Origin: Pseudomonas frederiksbergensis
GTDB lineage: Bacteria > Pseudomonadota > Gammaproteobacteria > Pseudomonadales > Pseudomonadaceae
DNA length: 64,000 nt
Assembly: GCF_003732665.1 (NCBI RefSeq)
Contig: NZ_MOBP01000015.1
Location: 186,001 to 250,000, forward strand
Direction: 5' to 3'
This document shows positions 9,230-20,106 of the stretch, piece by piece. The stretch's first letter is position 1. The number at the start of each line of letters is the position of its first letter. Position numbers and translations under genes: made by a program. Below the pieces are notes generated by a model. The model saw nothing but the letters and a program-made list of their open reading frames with translations. It searched no databases and was not told the DNA's origin.

Positions 9230-9531
9230 GCCACGTCGAAGATTTGTTCGAAGTTGGAGATCGCCAGGATCTTGCGCACGTCGGCGTTGGCATGGGTCAA
9301 CGAGATATCGGCGTCCTCGCCACCGGCGTGATCGCGCAACAGCAACAACATGCCGAGCGCGGAGCTGTCGAGATAAGTGGCATCCTTCAGGTTCACTTCA
9401 AAGGATCCGGGTTTGGGCTCGAGTTTTTCGTAGGACTCGCGAAATTCCTGATGCTTGGCAAAATCGAATCGTCCCTTGATCGAAATCGTCAGCTTTTGCC
9501 CATCTGGGGAGACTTCTGTAACGACTGACAT
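9226..9531 (-). CDS. hsbA: STAS-domain anti-anti-sigma factor (HsbA-like)
   Basis: This 101-residue single STAS domain has the phosphorylatable serine motif LDSSALGMLLLLRDHA (Ser58/59 region). In P. aeruginosa, HsbA binds the anti-sigma factor FlgM or the diguanylate cyclase HsbD according to its phosphorylation state, and so couples the flagellar sigma factor FliA to biofilm control. Here it lies directly inside the flagellar cluster, between fliJ and fliK. Confidence 0.9.
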   Translation of the reverse strand: MSVVTEVSPDGQKLTISIKGRFDFAKHQEFRESYEKLEPKPGSFEVNLKDATYLDSSALGMLLLLRDHAGGEDADISLTHANADVRKILAISNFEQIFDVA

Positions 9532-9647
9532 TTAACGGCTTCCTTGTCATTGAACAACGTGTGTACAAGGTTTAGCACTTGGCGGGGGCGGCGGCAAGGC
9601 GGGAGATGTCAGTGGTTCGTCAAAAGATTTGATGAATGTGAGGGCCT

Positions 9648-9725
9648 CTTCGCGAGCAAGCCCGCTCCCACAGGGGATCTTCGTCGTGCCGGAGATCGAA
9701 TGTGGGAGCGGGCTTGCTCGCGAAG
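9648..9725. repeat. REP inverted pair between fliJ and hsbA
   Basis: Two REP cores lie at about 9648-9673 and 9700-9725. The two arms have their conserved CCCACA ends towards each other, the reverse orientation to the 5552-5640 pair, with a 28-bp spacer. The pair lies 24 bp past the fliJ stop. Confidence 0.9.
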
Positions 9726-9748
9726 AACGATAACGCGGTCCAACTGAC

Positions 9749-10198
9749 TCAATACGGATCCTGGCGCGGCAACCTCTGGGACAACTCATCCAGCAACTTC
9801 TGCTCACGCCGGTCTTCGAGCCTGCGCGCCTCGTCCATGTAGCGCTGGACCAGTTTGCGCAAGCCTTCGACCCGGGCAAACGCCTGCTGCCAGGCGTCAC
9901 GCGCCTTGTTCAGATTGTTTTGATGCCAGACCAGGCTCTGTCGCTGCTGATCGATGGCCGTGCCCAGTTGTGCCAGGAAGCCCTGATAACCCAGCAACCA
10001 CTGGCCGGACACGCCACTGCTGCCGCGCACGATCCATTGCTCCTGGTAGTCGAGGCGAAACGCTTCAAGGTCGTCGAGCTTGCTTTGCGCCAGGCGCACC
10101 TGGCCCTGGAAATGCCCCAAACGCTGGACCGCGGTTTTCTCGGCTTTTTCAGCCATTTCGACCACCGGTGCCAGGCGCCCTGCGCGAGTCTGGGCCAT
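9749..10198 (-). CDS. fliJ: flagellar protein FliJ
   Basis: FliJ is the central coiled-coil stalk of the export ATPase ring, comparable with the gamma subunit of F1. The 149-residue product is almost entirely charged/Gln-rich helix with heptad character. It starts 6 bp after the fliI stop and is the last gene of the fliEFGHIJ series. Length and composition match FliJ; the sequence itself is weakly conserved, so context carries part of the call. Confidence 0.94.
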   Translation of the reverse strand: MAQTRAGRLAPVVEMAEKAEKTAVQRLGHFQGQVRLAQSKLDDLEAFRLDYQEQWIVRGSSGVSGQWLLGYQGFLAQLGTAIDQQRQSLVWHQNNLNKARDAWQQAFARVEGLRKLVQRYMDEARRLEDRREQKLLDELSQRLPRQDPY

Positions 10199-10204
10199 GG
10201 CCGA

Positions 10205-11563
10205 TTAGCCGCCGGCCGCTGGGGCGAAGATCGTGCCGAGGTAGGCTTCGCTTTCGCCCAGGCTGATTTTGTCGTTGAGCCCCTGACGCAGGTATTTGAC
10301 CAGTTGCGGTTGCAGGGAGATGGCCAGGTCGGTTTCCCGATCACCACCGGCCACATAGGCGCCGACGCTGATCAAGTCGCGACTCTGCTGATACCGCGAC
10401 CATAACTGCTTGAAGTACTGGGCGCGCATCATGTGTTCCGGCGTGACCACCGATGGCATGACCCGGCTGATGGACGCTTCGATGTCGATGGCCGGGTAAT
10501 GCCCTTCCTCGGCCAGGCGCCGGGACAGCACGATGTGGCCGTCGAGCACGCCCCGTGCGGCATCCGCGATCGGGTCTTGCTGGTCATCGCCTTCGGACAA
10601 CACGGTGTAGAACGCGGTAATCGAACCGCCGCCCTTCTCGGCGTTACCGGCCCGTTCCACCAGTTTCGGCAACTTGGCGAACACCGACGGCGGATAGCCC
10701 TTGGTGGCTGGCGGCTCGCCGATGGCCAGGGCGATTTCCCGCTGGGCCTGAGCGAAACGGGTCAGGGAATCCATGAGCAACAGGACGTTCTTGCCCTTGT
10801 CGCGGAAATATTCGGCGATGCGCGTGCAGTACATCGCCGCGCGCAAACGCATCAGCGGCGCATCATCCGCCGGGGAGGCGACGACCACCGAGCGCTTGAG
10901 CCCTTCCTCACCGAGGATATGCTCGATGAACTCTTTAACTTCTCGACCCCGCTCACCAATCAGCCCGACCACGATGATGTCGGCCTCGGTGAAGCGGGTC
11001 ATCATGCCCAGCAACACCGACTTACCCACACCCGTACCGGCGAACAGGCCCAGACGCTGACCGCGACCGACCGTCAACAAACCGTTGATGCTGCGAATGC
11101 CCACGTCCAGCGGCTCGCTGATCGGGTGACGCTTGAGCGGGTTGATCGTCGGGCCGTCCATCGGCACCCAGTCTTCAGCCTTCATCCCGCCCTTGCCGTC
11201 GAGTGCGCGACCGGCACCGTCGAGCACCCGCCCGAGCATGCTCATGCCCATCGGCAAACGCCCGGTATCGGCCATCGGCACCACGCGCGCGCCGGGGGCA
11301 ATACCCGCGACGCTGCCGACCGGCATCAGGAACACCTTGCTGCCGGAGAAGCCCATGACTTCGGCTTCGACCTGCACCGGGTGATAACTGTCGTCGTTGA
11401 TGACCATGCAGCGGCTGCCCATGGCGGCGCGCAAACCTTCGGCTTCGAGGGTCAGGCCGACCATGCGCAGCAGGCGTCCTTCGAGGATCGGCGCACCGGC
11501 CAGTTCCGTGGCCTCGGCATAACTGCCCAGGCGCTTGGCGAAACTGGTGCGATCAAGGCGCAT
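10205..11563 (-). CDS. fliI: flagellum-specific ATP synthase FliI
   Basis: FliI is the hexameric ATPase that unloads and unfolds export substrates. The start at 11563 (MRLDRTSFAK) gives 452 residues, the usual size. An in-frame extension to 11635 is proline/arginine-rich and lies inside fliH. The Walker A motif AGTGVGKS is at about 175-182, and the Walker B strand (VLLLMDSLTRFAQAQREI) follows about 80 residues later. The start overlaps the end of fliH by 11 bp, which suggests coupling. Confidence 0.97.
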   Translation of the reverse strand: MRLDRTSFAKRLGSYAEATELAGAPILEGRLLRMVGLTLEAEGLRAAMGSRCMVINDDSYHPVQVEAEVMGFSGSKVFLMPVGSVAGIAPGARVVPMADTGRLPMGMSMLGRVLDGAGRALDGKGGMKAEDWVPMDGPTINPLKRHPISEPLDVGIRSINGLLTVGRGQRLGLFAGTGVGKSVLLGMMTRFTEADIIVVGLIGERGREVKEFIEHILGEEGLKRSVVVASPADDAPLMRLRAAMYCTRIAEYFRDKGKNVLLLMDSLTRFAQAQREIALAIGEPPATKGYPPSVFAKLPKLVERAGNAEKGGGSITAFYTVLSEGDDQQDPIADAARGVLDGHIVLSRRLAEEGHYPAIDIEASISRVMPSVVTPEHMMRAQYFKQLWSRYQQSRDLISVGAYVAGGDRETDLAISLQPQLVKYLRQGLNDKISLGESEAYLGTIFAPAAGG

Positions 11564-12371
11564 CGGGGGTGTCCGGTTCTGGCGGCAGCTCGGCTTGCGG
11601 TTCGGCCGCAGGCTTGGACTCGACGGGCAGCTCAAGGCTCATGTCCGGCTCGGCCGGGTGCAGGGCTTGTTCGTGCAATTGGTCGAAGAGCTTATCCATG
11701 ACCCGGGTAACGCGGGTTTCGACGGTGGCGTCGATGCGGCTGTGTTCGGTTTCGACCCGGCAACCACCGGGCAACAGCGCTTCGTCCTCGACGATGCGCC
11801 AGGTTTCTTCATGGCGCTCGCGCAGGGCTTTGACCTGTTCGAAATCCTGGGGATTGATGTACAGCCGCACATTGCCCACGCCCAGCGGCAACAGCTTGAG
11901 GGCTTCACGCATGACGCTTTCGATCTGAGTGGAATCGATGGCCAGTTCGCGCTGAATCACCTGTTTGGTGATGTGCTGCACGAGATCAACCAGGGACTTT
12001 TCGATCTGGGAGTCCTGCTCGGCGATCGGCTCGAACAGGTTGGCCATCAGCTGTTCCAGGCCGGCAATCTTGGCCGACAGCGCTACGTCAGCTTCCTGAC
12101 GAACCTTGAGCGTAGTGCTGTGAAAACCTTCTTTTTCACCCGTGGCGAAGCCTTCGTTGTAGGCCTCCTGACGGATGCTTTCGAGTTCTTCCAGGGTCAG
12201 TGGCTGGACTTCTTCCAGCGGCACTTCTTCCATTTCCGGCGGTTCGGGCTCGGGTTCCGGCTCGGGCTCCGGCACATGCGGGTCGAAGCTGGGCAACGAC
12301 CACACGTCGAAACCGCTGACCCCTTTGCCACGGATCAGGTCGGTGTTGGACTCATCATGTTTGGACGACAT
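11553..12371 (-). CDS. fliH: flagellar assembly protein FliH
   Basis: FliH is the stator-like regulator of FliI that anchors it to FliN. The 272-residue protein has a Pro/Glu repeat segment (about 50-65), a long helical region with Gly-x-x-x-Gly-like spacing, and a C-terminal V-ATPase E-subunit-like domain followed by a Pro/Glu-rich tail. It sits between fliG and fliI, with a 7-bp gap to fliG. Confidence 0.94.
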   Translation of the reverse strand: MSSKHDESNTDLIRGKGVSGFDVWSLPSFDPHVPEPEPEPEPEPPEMEEVPLEEVQPLTLEELESIRQEAYNEGFATGEKEGFHSTTLKVRQEADVALSAKIAGLEQLMANLFEPIAEQDSQIEKSLVDLVQHITKQVIQRELAIDSTQIESVMREALKLLPLGVGNVRLYINPQDFEQVKALRERHEETWRIVEDEALLPGGCRVETEHSRIDATVETRVTRVMDKLFDQLHEQALHPAEPDMSLELPVESKPAAEPQAELPPEPDTPDAP

Positions 12372-12378
12372 AGTGACC

Positions 12379-13398
12379 TTAGATCATCTCTTCGCCACCC
12401 TTCCCACCGAGAACAATTTCTCCGGCTTCGGCCATACGGCGGGCAATGGTGAGGATTTCTTTCTGCGCGGTTTCCACGTCGCTGACACGCACCGGGCCTT
12501 TGGCCTCGAGGTCGTCGCGCAACAGTTCGGCCGCTCGTTTGGACATGTTCTTGAAGATCTTTTCCTTGACGCCTTCGTCCGAACCCTTGAGGGCCAGCAC
12601 CAGCACGTCGGAAGACACTTCGCGCAGCAACGCCTGGATGCCACGGTCGTCGACATCGGACAGGTTGTTGAACACGAACATGAGGTCTTCGATCTGACCG
12701 GACAGGTCTTCGTCGACTTCGCGGATCGAGTCCATGAGCTGACCTTCGATCGAGCTGTCGAGGAAGTTCATGATGTCGGCCGCACGCTTGATACCACCCA
12801 GGGTGGTGCGCGAGGCATTCGAGTTGCCGGAGAACTGCTTCTCGAGAATCTGGTTGAGTTCTTTCAGGGCCGCTGGCTGCACGGTGTTCAACGACGAGAC
12901 GCGCAGGATGATGTCCAGGCGCACCTTGTGGTCGAAGTTCCCGAGTACTTCACCGGCCTGGTCCGGGTCGAGGTACGCCACGACGATCGCCTGGATCTGT
13001 GGGTGCTCGTAACGGATCACGTCGGCGACGGCGCGTGGTTCCATCCACTTCAGGCTGTCGAGGCCGCTGGTGTTGCCGCCCAGCAGGATGCGGTCGATCA
13101 GGCCGTTGGCCTTGTCTTCGCCCAGGGCCTGGGTGAGCATTTTGCGCACGTAGTCGTCGGAGCCGACGCCCAGGCTGGTCTGGTCGCCGACGATCTCGAC
13201 GAACTCGCTCATCACCTGCTCGACCTGCTCGCGGTGCACGTTACCCATTTGCGCCATGGCCACGCCCACACGCTGGACCTCTTTAGGCCCCATGTGGCGC
13301 AGCACTTGGGCAGCGTCGGTCGAACCCAGGGACAGCAGCAAAATCGCGGCTTTATCGACCCGGGACAGTTTGGCGACAGCGGCTCGGTTATCACTCAT
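12379..13398 (-). CDS. fliG: flagellar motor switch protein FliG
   Basis: FliG couples stator torque to the rotor and the switch complex. The 339-residue protein has the N-terminal FliF-binding domain, a middle domain with the EHPQ motif (YEHPQIQAIVVAYL), and the C-terminal torque helix with alternating charged residues (LKGSDEGVKEKIFKNMSKR). The start overlaps fliF by 8 bp. Confidence 0.98.
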   Translation of the reverse strand: MSDNRAAVAKLSRVDKAAILLLSLGSTDAAQVLRHMGPKEVQRVGVAMAQMGNVHREQVEQVMSEFVEIVGDQTSLGVGSDDYVRKMLTQALGEDKANGLIDRILLGGNTSGLDSLKWMEPRAVADVIRYEHPQIQAIVVAYLDPDQAGEVLGNFDHKVRLDIILRVSSLNTVQPAALKELNQILEKQFSGNSNASRTTLGGIKRAADIMNFLDSSIEGQLMDSIREVDEDLSGQIEDLMFVFNNLSDVDDRGIQALLREVSSDVLVLALKGSDEGVKEKIFKNMSKRAAELLRDDLEAKGPVRVSDVETAQKEILTIARRMAEAGEIVLGGKGGEEMI

Positions 13399-15178
13399 CT
13401 GCGTTAATCCACTCTTTCACGACCTGGGCCACACGACCCGGATCTTCTGCCACCAGACTCTTGATTGCATTCAACTGTGCGTCATAGCCTTCGCTCGGGC
13501 TCGGCAACAGGATGCTTTGCGGCCCGCCCAGGCTGACGCGGTCGTTGGCCAGTTCGCCGTCCAGGCCGCCCATGCCACCCAACTCTACGTCGCTGCCCAA
13601 GCCAGCCAGTTGTTTGCCTTTGCCGCCACCGGTGATGTTGTTGAGCACCGGGCGCAGCACACCGAACACCAGCACCAGGATGAACAACACACCCAGCACT
13701 TGCTTGACGATGTCCCAGAACCAAGGCTGGGAGTAGAACGGAATATCGGCAATCACTTCGCCGCGTTCGGCGGAGAACGGCATGTTGATCACGCTGACGC
13801 TGTCGCCACGGCTGGCGTCGAAACCAACGGCGTCCTGCACCAGGCGAGTGAAGCGCGCCAATTCGTCGGCGCTCCACGGCGCACGGGTGGTTTCCCCGTT
13901 GGCCGCGTTGATCTTGACCTGGTCATCCACCACCACCGACACCGACAGGCGATTCAAACGGCCCTGTTGCTGCTTGGTGTGGCTGATGGAGCGATCAAGC
14001 TCGAAGTTCTTGGTGGATTGTTGACGCTTGTCCGCCGGGTACGGTGCAAGCATAGGCTGCCCGGTGGCCGGGTCCATGATTTGCTGACCATTGGCATCGA
14101 GCAACGGCTGACCTGGCTGCACCATGCCGGCCGAAGCAGTAGCGCCACCGGTGGTTTGCGGCGCCGAGGCTGGCGACGGTGGCTGGTTGCTCAGAGCACC
14201 CGGCACGCCTTGCGGGCCATTGCTGGCGGTGCGTTGTTCAGACGTCGATTGCTCGCTGCGCAGCGCCGGTTGATCCGGGTTGAACTGCTCGGAGGTCGAT
14301 TCGACGGCACTGAAATCCACGTCGGCCGACACTTCGGCTTTATAGCGGTCGTTGCCCAGTACCGGTTGCAGAATGTTGTGCACACGCTGGGTGAGCATGC
14401 TTTCCATGCGGCGGCTGTAATCGAATTGCTTGCCGGCCATGGTCAGTTCGGAGTTCTCCGCCTGATCCGACAGCAGGTTGCCCTTCTGGTCGACGACGGT
14501 GATCTGCGATTTGCTCAGCTCAGGCACGCTGGTGGCGACCAGGTTGATGATCGCCAGTACCTGGCCTGGCTCAAGGGAGCGGCCGGAATACAGTTCCACC
14601 AGAATCGACGCACTTGGCTTGCGCTCATCGCGCACGAACACCGAGCTTTTCGGAATCGCCAAATGGACGCGGGCGCCCTTGACGTTGTTCAGGCTGGAGA
14701 TGGTGCGCGCCAGTTCACCTTCGAGGCCGCGACGATAACGGGTCGCTTCCATGAACTGGCTGGTGCCCAGGCCCTGGTCCTTGTCGAGGATTTCAAAACC
14801 GATGTTGCCATCGCTGGGAGTGACACCAGCGGCCGCGAGCTTGAGTCGCGCACGGGACACATCATCGGCCTTGACCAGCAAGGCACCGGAATTCGGTTCA
14901 ACGGTATAAGGAATGTCAGCGGCGGCCAGGGTTTCCATGACCTGCTTGGCGTCCATACCGGCAAGACTGCCGTACAGAGGCCGGTAGTCCGGCTGCTGCG
15001 ACCACAACACCACGGCAAAGCCAATCGCCACGCTCGCAGCCAGGCCGACCAACAGGCCCACCTGACGCAACATGGTCATCTCGGAGAGGTTTTCCAGGAA
15101 GGACAACCCGAACAGCGGCGGTTTGCCGTCTACTGGGGTGGCCTTGGCCGGAACATTATCGGCGACTGCTTCTGCCAT
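13391..15178 (-). CDS. fliF: flagellar MS-ring protein FliF
   Basis: FliF builds the MS ring in the inner membrane, the base on which the C-ring and export gate assemble. The 595-residue protein has an N-terminal membrane helix (about 39-60), ring-building motifs with YscJ-like domains, a low-complexity periplasmic segment (about 310-370), a second membrane helix (about 490-512) and a cytoplasmic C-terminal FliG-binding peptide. It follows fliE by 15 bp. Confidence 0.98.
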   Translation of the reverse strand: MAEAVADNVPAKATPVDGKPPLFGLSFLENLSEMTMLRQVGLLVGLAASVAIGFAVVLWSQQPDYRPLYGSLAGMDAKQVMETLAAADIPYTVEPNSGALLVKADDVSRARLKLAAAGVTPSDGNIGFEILDKDQGLGTSQFMEATRYRRGLEGELARTISSLNNVKGARVHLAIPKSSVFVRDERKPSASILVELYSGRSLEPGQVLAIINLVATSVPELSKSQITVVDQKGNLLSDQAENSELTMAGKQFDYSRRMESMLTQRVHNILQPVLGNDRYKAEVSADVDFSAVESTSEQFNPDQPALRSEQSTSEQRTASNGPQGVPGALSNQPPSPASAPQTTGGATASAGMVQPGQPLLDANGQQIMDPATGQPMLAPYPADKRQQSTKNFELDRSISHTKQQQGRLNRLSVSVVVDDQVKINAANGETTRAPWSADELARFTRLVQDAVGFDASRGDSVSVINMPFSAERGEVIADIPFYSQPWFWDIVKQVLGVLFILVLVFGVLRPVLNNITGGGKGKQLAGLGSDVELGGMGGLDGELANDRVSLGGPQSILLPSPSEGYDAQLNAIKSLVAEDPGRVAQVVKEWINADE

Positions 15179-15193
15179 GACTCAATCTCGTCC

Positions 15194-15523
15194 TTAAACC
15201 GGCATCTGCATGATGTCTTGGTAAGCCTGAACCAGCTTGTTACGCACCTGGGTCAACGCCTGGAAAGACACACTGGCCTTCTGCGAAGAAATCATTACAT
15301 CCGTCAGATCAACGCCGCTCTTGCCAATTTCAAAGGCACTGGACAGCTGATTCGACGCTTGCTGGGTGTCGTTCACTTTATTGACGGCCTGACCGAGCAT
15401 ATCGGCAAAACTGCTGCCCCCCAGTTCAGGAACGGCGGCAGTCGATTTAGGTGCCGACATGGCATCCATTTGCATGGAGCGCATGTCCAACATCAATCGA
15501 TTGAATTCAATACCTTGGCTCAT
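15194..15523 (-). CDS. fliE: flagellar hook-basal body protein FliE
   Basis: FliE links the MS ring to the rod and is the first substrate exported. The 109-residue protein has the standard length and the conserved C-terminal helix pair (SQKASVSFQALTQVRNKLVQAYQDIMQMPV region). It is the first gene of fliEFGHIJ and has a near-perfect sigma-54 promoter 62 bp upstream. Confidence 0.97.
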   Translation of the reverse strand: MSQGIEFNRLMLDMRSMQMDAMSAPKSTAAVPELGGSSFADMLGQAVNKVNDTQQASNQLSSAFEIGKSGVDLTDVMISSQKASVSFQALTQVRNKLVQAYQDIMQMPV

Positions 15524-15585
15524 GATCTACTCTCTCTGGCGACCCGCAATTTTTTGACACTCACTCGGCGGGTACTGAGGTGTTA

Positions 15586-15600
15586 GCAACAAGGGTGCCA
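15586..15600 (-). promoter_or_regulatory. sigma-54 promoter of fliE operon
   Basis: The minus strand reads TGGCACCCTTGTTGC, a perfect match to the TGGCAC-N5-TTGC core. It lies 62 bp upstream of the fliE start and downstream of the fleR stop. FleR-activated fliE transcription is known in P. aeruginosa. Confidence 0.9.
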
Positions 15601-15655
15601 GCTCCGGGGGCTTGTTTCACAAAAGCCGCTCAGGGCCTGGATGACTACAAAACAT

Positions 15656-15745
15656 TGTGGGAGCGGGCTTGCTCGCGAAAGCGGTGTGTCATTCAGCAAT
15701 GATGTCGACTGACACGCCCTCTTCGCGAGCAAGCCCGCTCCCACA
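15656..15745. repeat. REP inverted pair downstream of fleR
   Basis: REP cores face each other at about 15656-15679 and 15722-15745. The spacer holds a degenerate inner dyad (TGTCATTCAG and CTGACA types). The pair begins 6 bp past the fleR stop and separates it from the fliE promoter. Confidence 0.92.
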
Positions 15746-15751
15746 GTTTGA

Positions 15752-17131
15752 TCAGGTGGCAAACAGATAAGCTTCGACATCCATGCCGGCATCGCGCATT
15801 TGCGCGAGTTTGTAGCGCAAGGTGCGGGGGCTGATGCCCAGGCGTTCGGCGGCTTCCTTGCGTCGGCCACGCTCGGATCGCAGGGTGTCGATGATCATCT
15901 GGAACTCGTGGCGGCGCAGGTCATCGCCCAGGGCGCTGGCGGATTCGGCCTCGACCTCCACGACTCGCACTGGCGTCAACGCCGGCAACGGCGCACAAGC
16001 GACGGGGCCCGACAGGCAGAAATCCTGGGGCTGGATCAACCCGCCCTGCTGCAGAATCAGTGCACGCTGAATGGCGTTATCCAGCTCCCGCACATTGCCC
16101 GGCCACGGATAACCGATCAGGCACGCCTGGGCCTCGGGGGACAGTCTGGCCGCCGCATGCTTCATTTTATTGACGTGTTTGGCCAAAAGACGCTCGGCCA
16201 GCGGCAGGATGTCGGCGGTGCGCTCGCGCAACGGACGCCAGGCCAGGGGGAACACCGACAAGCGATAGTAAAGGTCTTCACGGAAGCGTCCCGCCGCCAC
16301 TTCACCCGCCAGGTCACGGTTGGTGGTGGCAACGACGCGGATATCCAGACTGATGGGCTTGCGTGCGCCGACCCGCTCCACTTCCCGCTCTTGCAACACC
16401 CGCAACAGCTTGGCCTGTAAGCCCATGGGCATTTCGGAAATTTCGTCGAGCAGGATGGTCCCGCCATCGGCTTGCTCAAACTTACCGGCCTGGGCCGCGA
16501 TGGCGCCGGTGAACGAGCCTTTCTCGTGGCCGAACAGCGTGGCCTCGAGCATGTTGTCCGGGATCGCCGCGCAGTTGATCGCGATGAACGGTTGGCTGGC
16601 GCGGTGGGAATGCTGGTGGATGTAGCGCGCCAGCACTTCCTTGCCGGTGCCGGACTCGCCGGAAATCAACACGGTCGAATCGCTGCGTGCGACCCGCGCC
16701 GCCAATTCAAGCAATTGCGCACTGGCCGGCTCGAAAGCAATCGGCCCTTCACCGTCGGTGGCGCCGAGACTGCCCAACGCATGACGCGCTACCAGATCGA
16801 GCAAGGCCTTGGGCTCGAACGGTTTGACCAGATAATCCGCCGCGCCCTGGCGCATGGCATCGACGGCGCGCTCCACCGCGCCGTGCGCGGTCATCAACAG
16901 CACCGGCAATTGCGGCTGGCGGGCCCGCAGCAAACTGAGCAACTGGTGCCCGTCCATACCTGGCATGTTGACGTCACTGACGACGAGGTTGAACGCCTCG
17001 ATGCCCACCGCCGCCAGCGCTTCCTCAGCCGAACCGACAGCCTTGTAATCGTGCCCCGCGAGCAGCAGCGTATCGGCCAGTGCCTCCCGTAGCGCGCGGT
17101 CATCCTCGACCAGTAAAACCTTGATTGCCAT
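15752..17131 (-). CDS. fleR: sigma-54-dependent response regulator FleR
   Basis: FleR is the response regulator of the FleSR pair that activates the third tier of flagellar genes with RpoN. It has a receiver domain with Asp53 in VVSDVNMPGMDG, an AAA+ domain with Walker A GESGTGKE and the sigma-54 contact loop GSFTGA, and a Fis-type HTH at the C-terminus (RRKEAAERLGISPRTLRYKL). The ATG at 17131 is preferred because GGAG lies 8 bp upstream; a GTG at 17140 overlaps the fleS stop. The 459 residues are of normal length. Confidence 0.95.
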   Translation of the reverse strand: MAIKVLLVEDDRALREALADTLLLAGHDYKAVGSAEEALAAVGIEAFNLVVSDVNMPGMDGHQLLSLLRARQPQLPVLLMTAHGAVERAVDAMRQGAADYLVKPFEPKALLDLVARHALGSLGATDGEGPIAFEPASAQLLELAARVARSDSTVLISGESGTGKEVLARYIHQHSHRASQPFIAINCAAIPDNMLEATLFGHEKGSFTGAIAAQAGKFEQADGGTILLDEISEMPMGLQAKLLRVLQEREVERVGARKPISLDIRVVATTNRDLAGEVAAGRFREDLYYRLSVFPLAWRPLRERTADILPLAERLLAKHVNKMKHAAARLSPEAQACLIGYPWPGNVRELDNAIQRALILQQGGLIQPQDFCLSGPVACAPLPALTPVRVVEVEAESASALGDDLRRHEFQMIIDTLRSERGRRKEAAERLGISPRTLRYKLAQMRDAGMDVEAYLFAT

Positions 17132-17136
17132 GTCCT

Positions 17137-18348
17137 TCACTCCGCATCCGATGCGCTGGAAAACAACGGCAGGGACACCAGCGCACAGGTGCCGCGACCG
17201 AGCCGCGAGCGCAAGTGCAATTCTCCCTGATGGGCGCGGGCCACTGCCTTGACCACGGTCAGGCCCAGGCCAGTACCGGTGGTTTTCGTGGTGAAAAACG
17301 GCTCGCCCAGGCGCGCCAGCACCACGTCGTCGATACCGCTGCCGCTGTCGCTGACAGACAGGCGCAAGTTGTTGCCACGGGTATAGAGGTGAACCTTCAG
17401 GCGCACGTCGCCGTTACTGGCCTGAATCGCGTTCTCGATCAAATTCAGGATGGCGCCGACCAGGGTGTCGCGGTTGCACAGCAACTCCCCGGCATGACTG
17501 TCGCACTGCCAGCGAATCGGCAGCTCCTGGACATGGGTCAGCGCCGCCGCTTGCAGCGATTGCATGAGTTCTTTGGGGGTAACACGATTGGTCAGCGGCA
17601 GTTCGCCGCGGGCGAATACCAGCATGTCACGCACCTGGTGCTCCAGTTCGTGCAGGCGTTCTTTCAAGCGCCCGGCGAAGCGTTGCTGGGTGGCGACCGG
17701 CAGCTCCTGCTCAGTCAAATGACTGGCGTACAGCAACGCGGCGGACAGCGGTGTGCGAATCTGATGAGCCAGCGAGGCGACCATGCGCCCCAGGGACGAC
17801 AGGCGCTCGTGGCGGGCCAGTTGACCTTGCAGTTGCCGGGTCTCCGTCAGGTCGTTGAGCAATACCAACTGACCGGGCTCGGCATCCAGCGAACGGGTGG
17901 CAATCGACAGGCGCCGACCGTCTTTGAGGGAGATTTCATGACCGTCGTCTTCACGGGGGGCAAAGCAGCGGGCAATCACCTGGCGCCACAACTCGCCTTC
18001 GAGGGGCAGACCAAGCAGTTCGCAGGCCGCCGGGTTGGCTTCGCGCACCATGCCGTGGGCGTCGATGACGATAACGCCACCGGGTAACAGATCCAGGAGG
18101 TTTTGCAGACGGTTGGCCAGACGTTCTTTTTCCGCCAGTTCCTGCATGCGCTGAGCACTGACCACCGCCAGCTCGCCCTTGAGCTCGGTGACCCGGGCTT
18201 CGAGCATGCTGTAGGAGTCAGTCAATTGGCTCGACATCTGGTTGAACAGGGCAAACGCCTGCTCGAGGCCGAGTCGGCTTGCCTGCTCTACGGACGACGG
18301 TTGCCCCGGAGCGTCAGGGGCAGAAGACATCTGGGCGGCTTGGGGCAT
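17137..18348 (-). CDS. fleS: sensor histidine kinase FleS
   Basis: FleS is the kinase partner of FleR. The 403-residue protein has no membrane segments. It has a coiled-coil N-terminus (about 30-85), a PAS domain (about 85-170), a HisKA domain with phosphoacceptor His195 in SLAHQIRTPLS, and a HATPase domain with the N and G boxes (NLIENAIQAS, DSGSGI, GTGLGLTVV). A cytosolic PAS kinase is typical for FleS. Its stop overlaps the alternative fleR GTG. Confidence 0.95.
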   Translation of the reverse strand: MPQAAQMSSAPDAPGQPSSVEQASRLGLEQAFALFNQMSSQLTDSYSMLEARVTELKGELAVVSAQRMQELAEKERLANRLQNLLDLLPGGVIVIDAHGMVREANPAACELLGLPLEGELWRQVIARCFAPREDDGHEISLKDGRRLSIATRSLDAEPGQLVLLNDLTETRQLQGQLARHERLSSLGRMVASLAHQIRTPLSAALLYASHLTEQELPVATQQRFAGRLKERLHELEHQVRDMLVFARGELPLTNRVTPKELMQSLQAAALTHVQELPIRWQCDSHAGELLCNRDTLVGAILNLIENAIQASNGDVRLKVHLYTRGNNLRLSVSDSGSGIDDVVLARLGEPFFTTKTTGTGLGLTVVKAVARAHQGELHLRSRLGRGTCALVSLPLFSSASDAE

Positions 18349-18402
18349 CGTGCTCTCTCGCTTGGCTGACCGTCAGTGAAACGGAACGTTGCGAGGGATG
18401 TA

Positions 18403-18416
18403 GCAATACCCGTGCC
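18403..18416 (-). promoter_or_regulatory. sigma-54 promoter of fleSR
   Basis: The minus strand reads GGCACGGGTATTGC, with GG-N10-GC spacing and strong -24 and -12 elements. It is 55 bp upstream of the fleS start and just after the fleQ stop. FleQ/RpoN control of fleSR is established in P. aeruginosa. Confidence 0.85.
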
Positions 18417-18458
18417 TAAAAAAAACCGCCTATAAATGAAGGACTTGAAAAACAGGCG

Positions 18459-19934
<1,476 letters not shown>

Positions 19935-20022
19935 GCAATAGCAACTTCCCTAGTCAACTCAATGCCCGAAATGAGGGGGCAAGCTAGACGCTTGCAGACA
20001 CGTTATGCCTGTAGACGCCTGA

Positions 20023-20051
20023 AATCTGGATACAGCCACTAGTTAAGTCAA
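20023..20051 (-). promoter_or_regulatory. possible sigma-70 promoter of fleQ
   Basis: In the 172-bp gap upstream of fleQ the minus strand has TTGACT (20046-20051) and, 17 bp later, CAGATT (20023-20028). The -35 is good and the -10 is weak. No sigma-54 or sigma-28 site is visible there, consistent with the known vegetative control of fleQ. Confidence 0.3.
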
Positions 20052-20106
20052 AAAACCGTGCACAGTCAAATTTATGGCGCACTAGTTTGGATTAACCGGG
20101 GATTAA

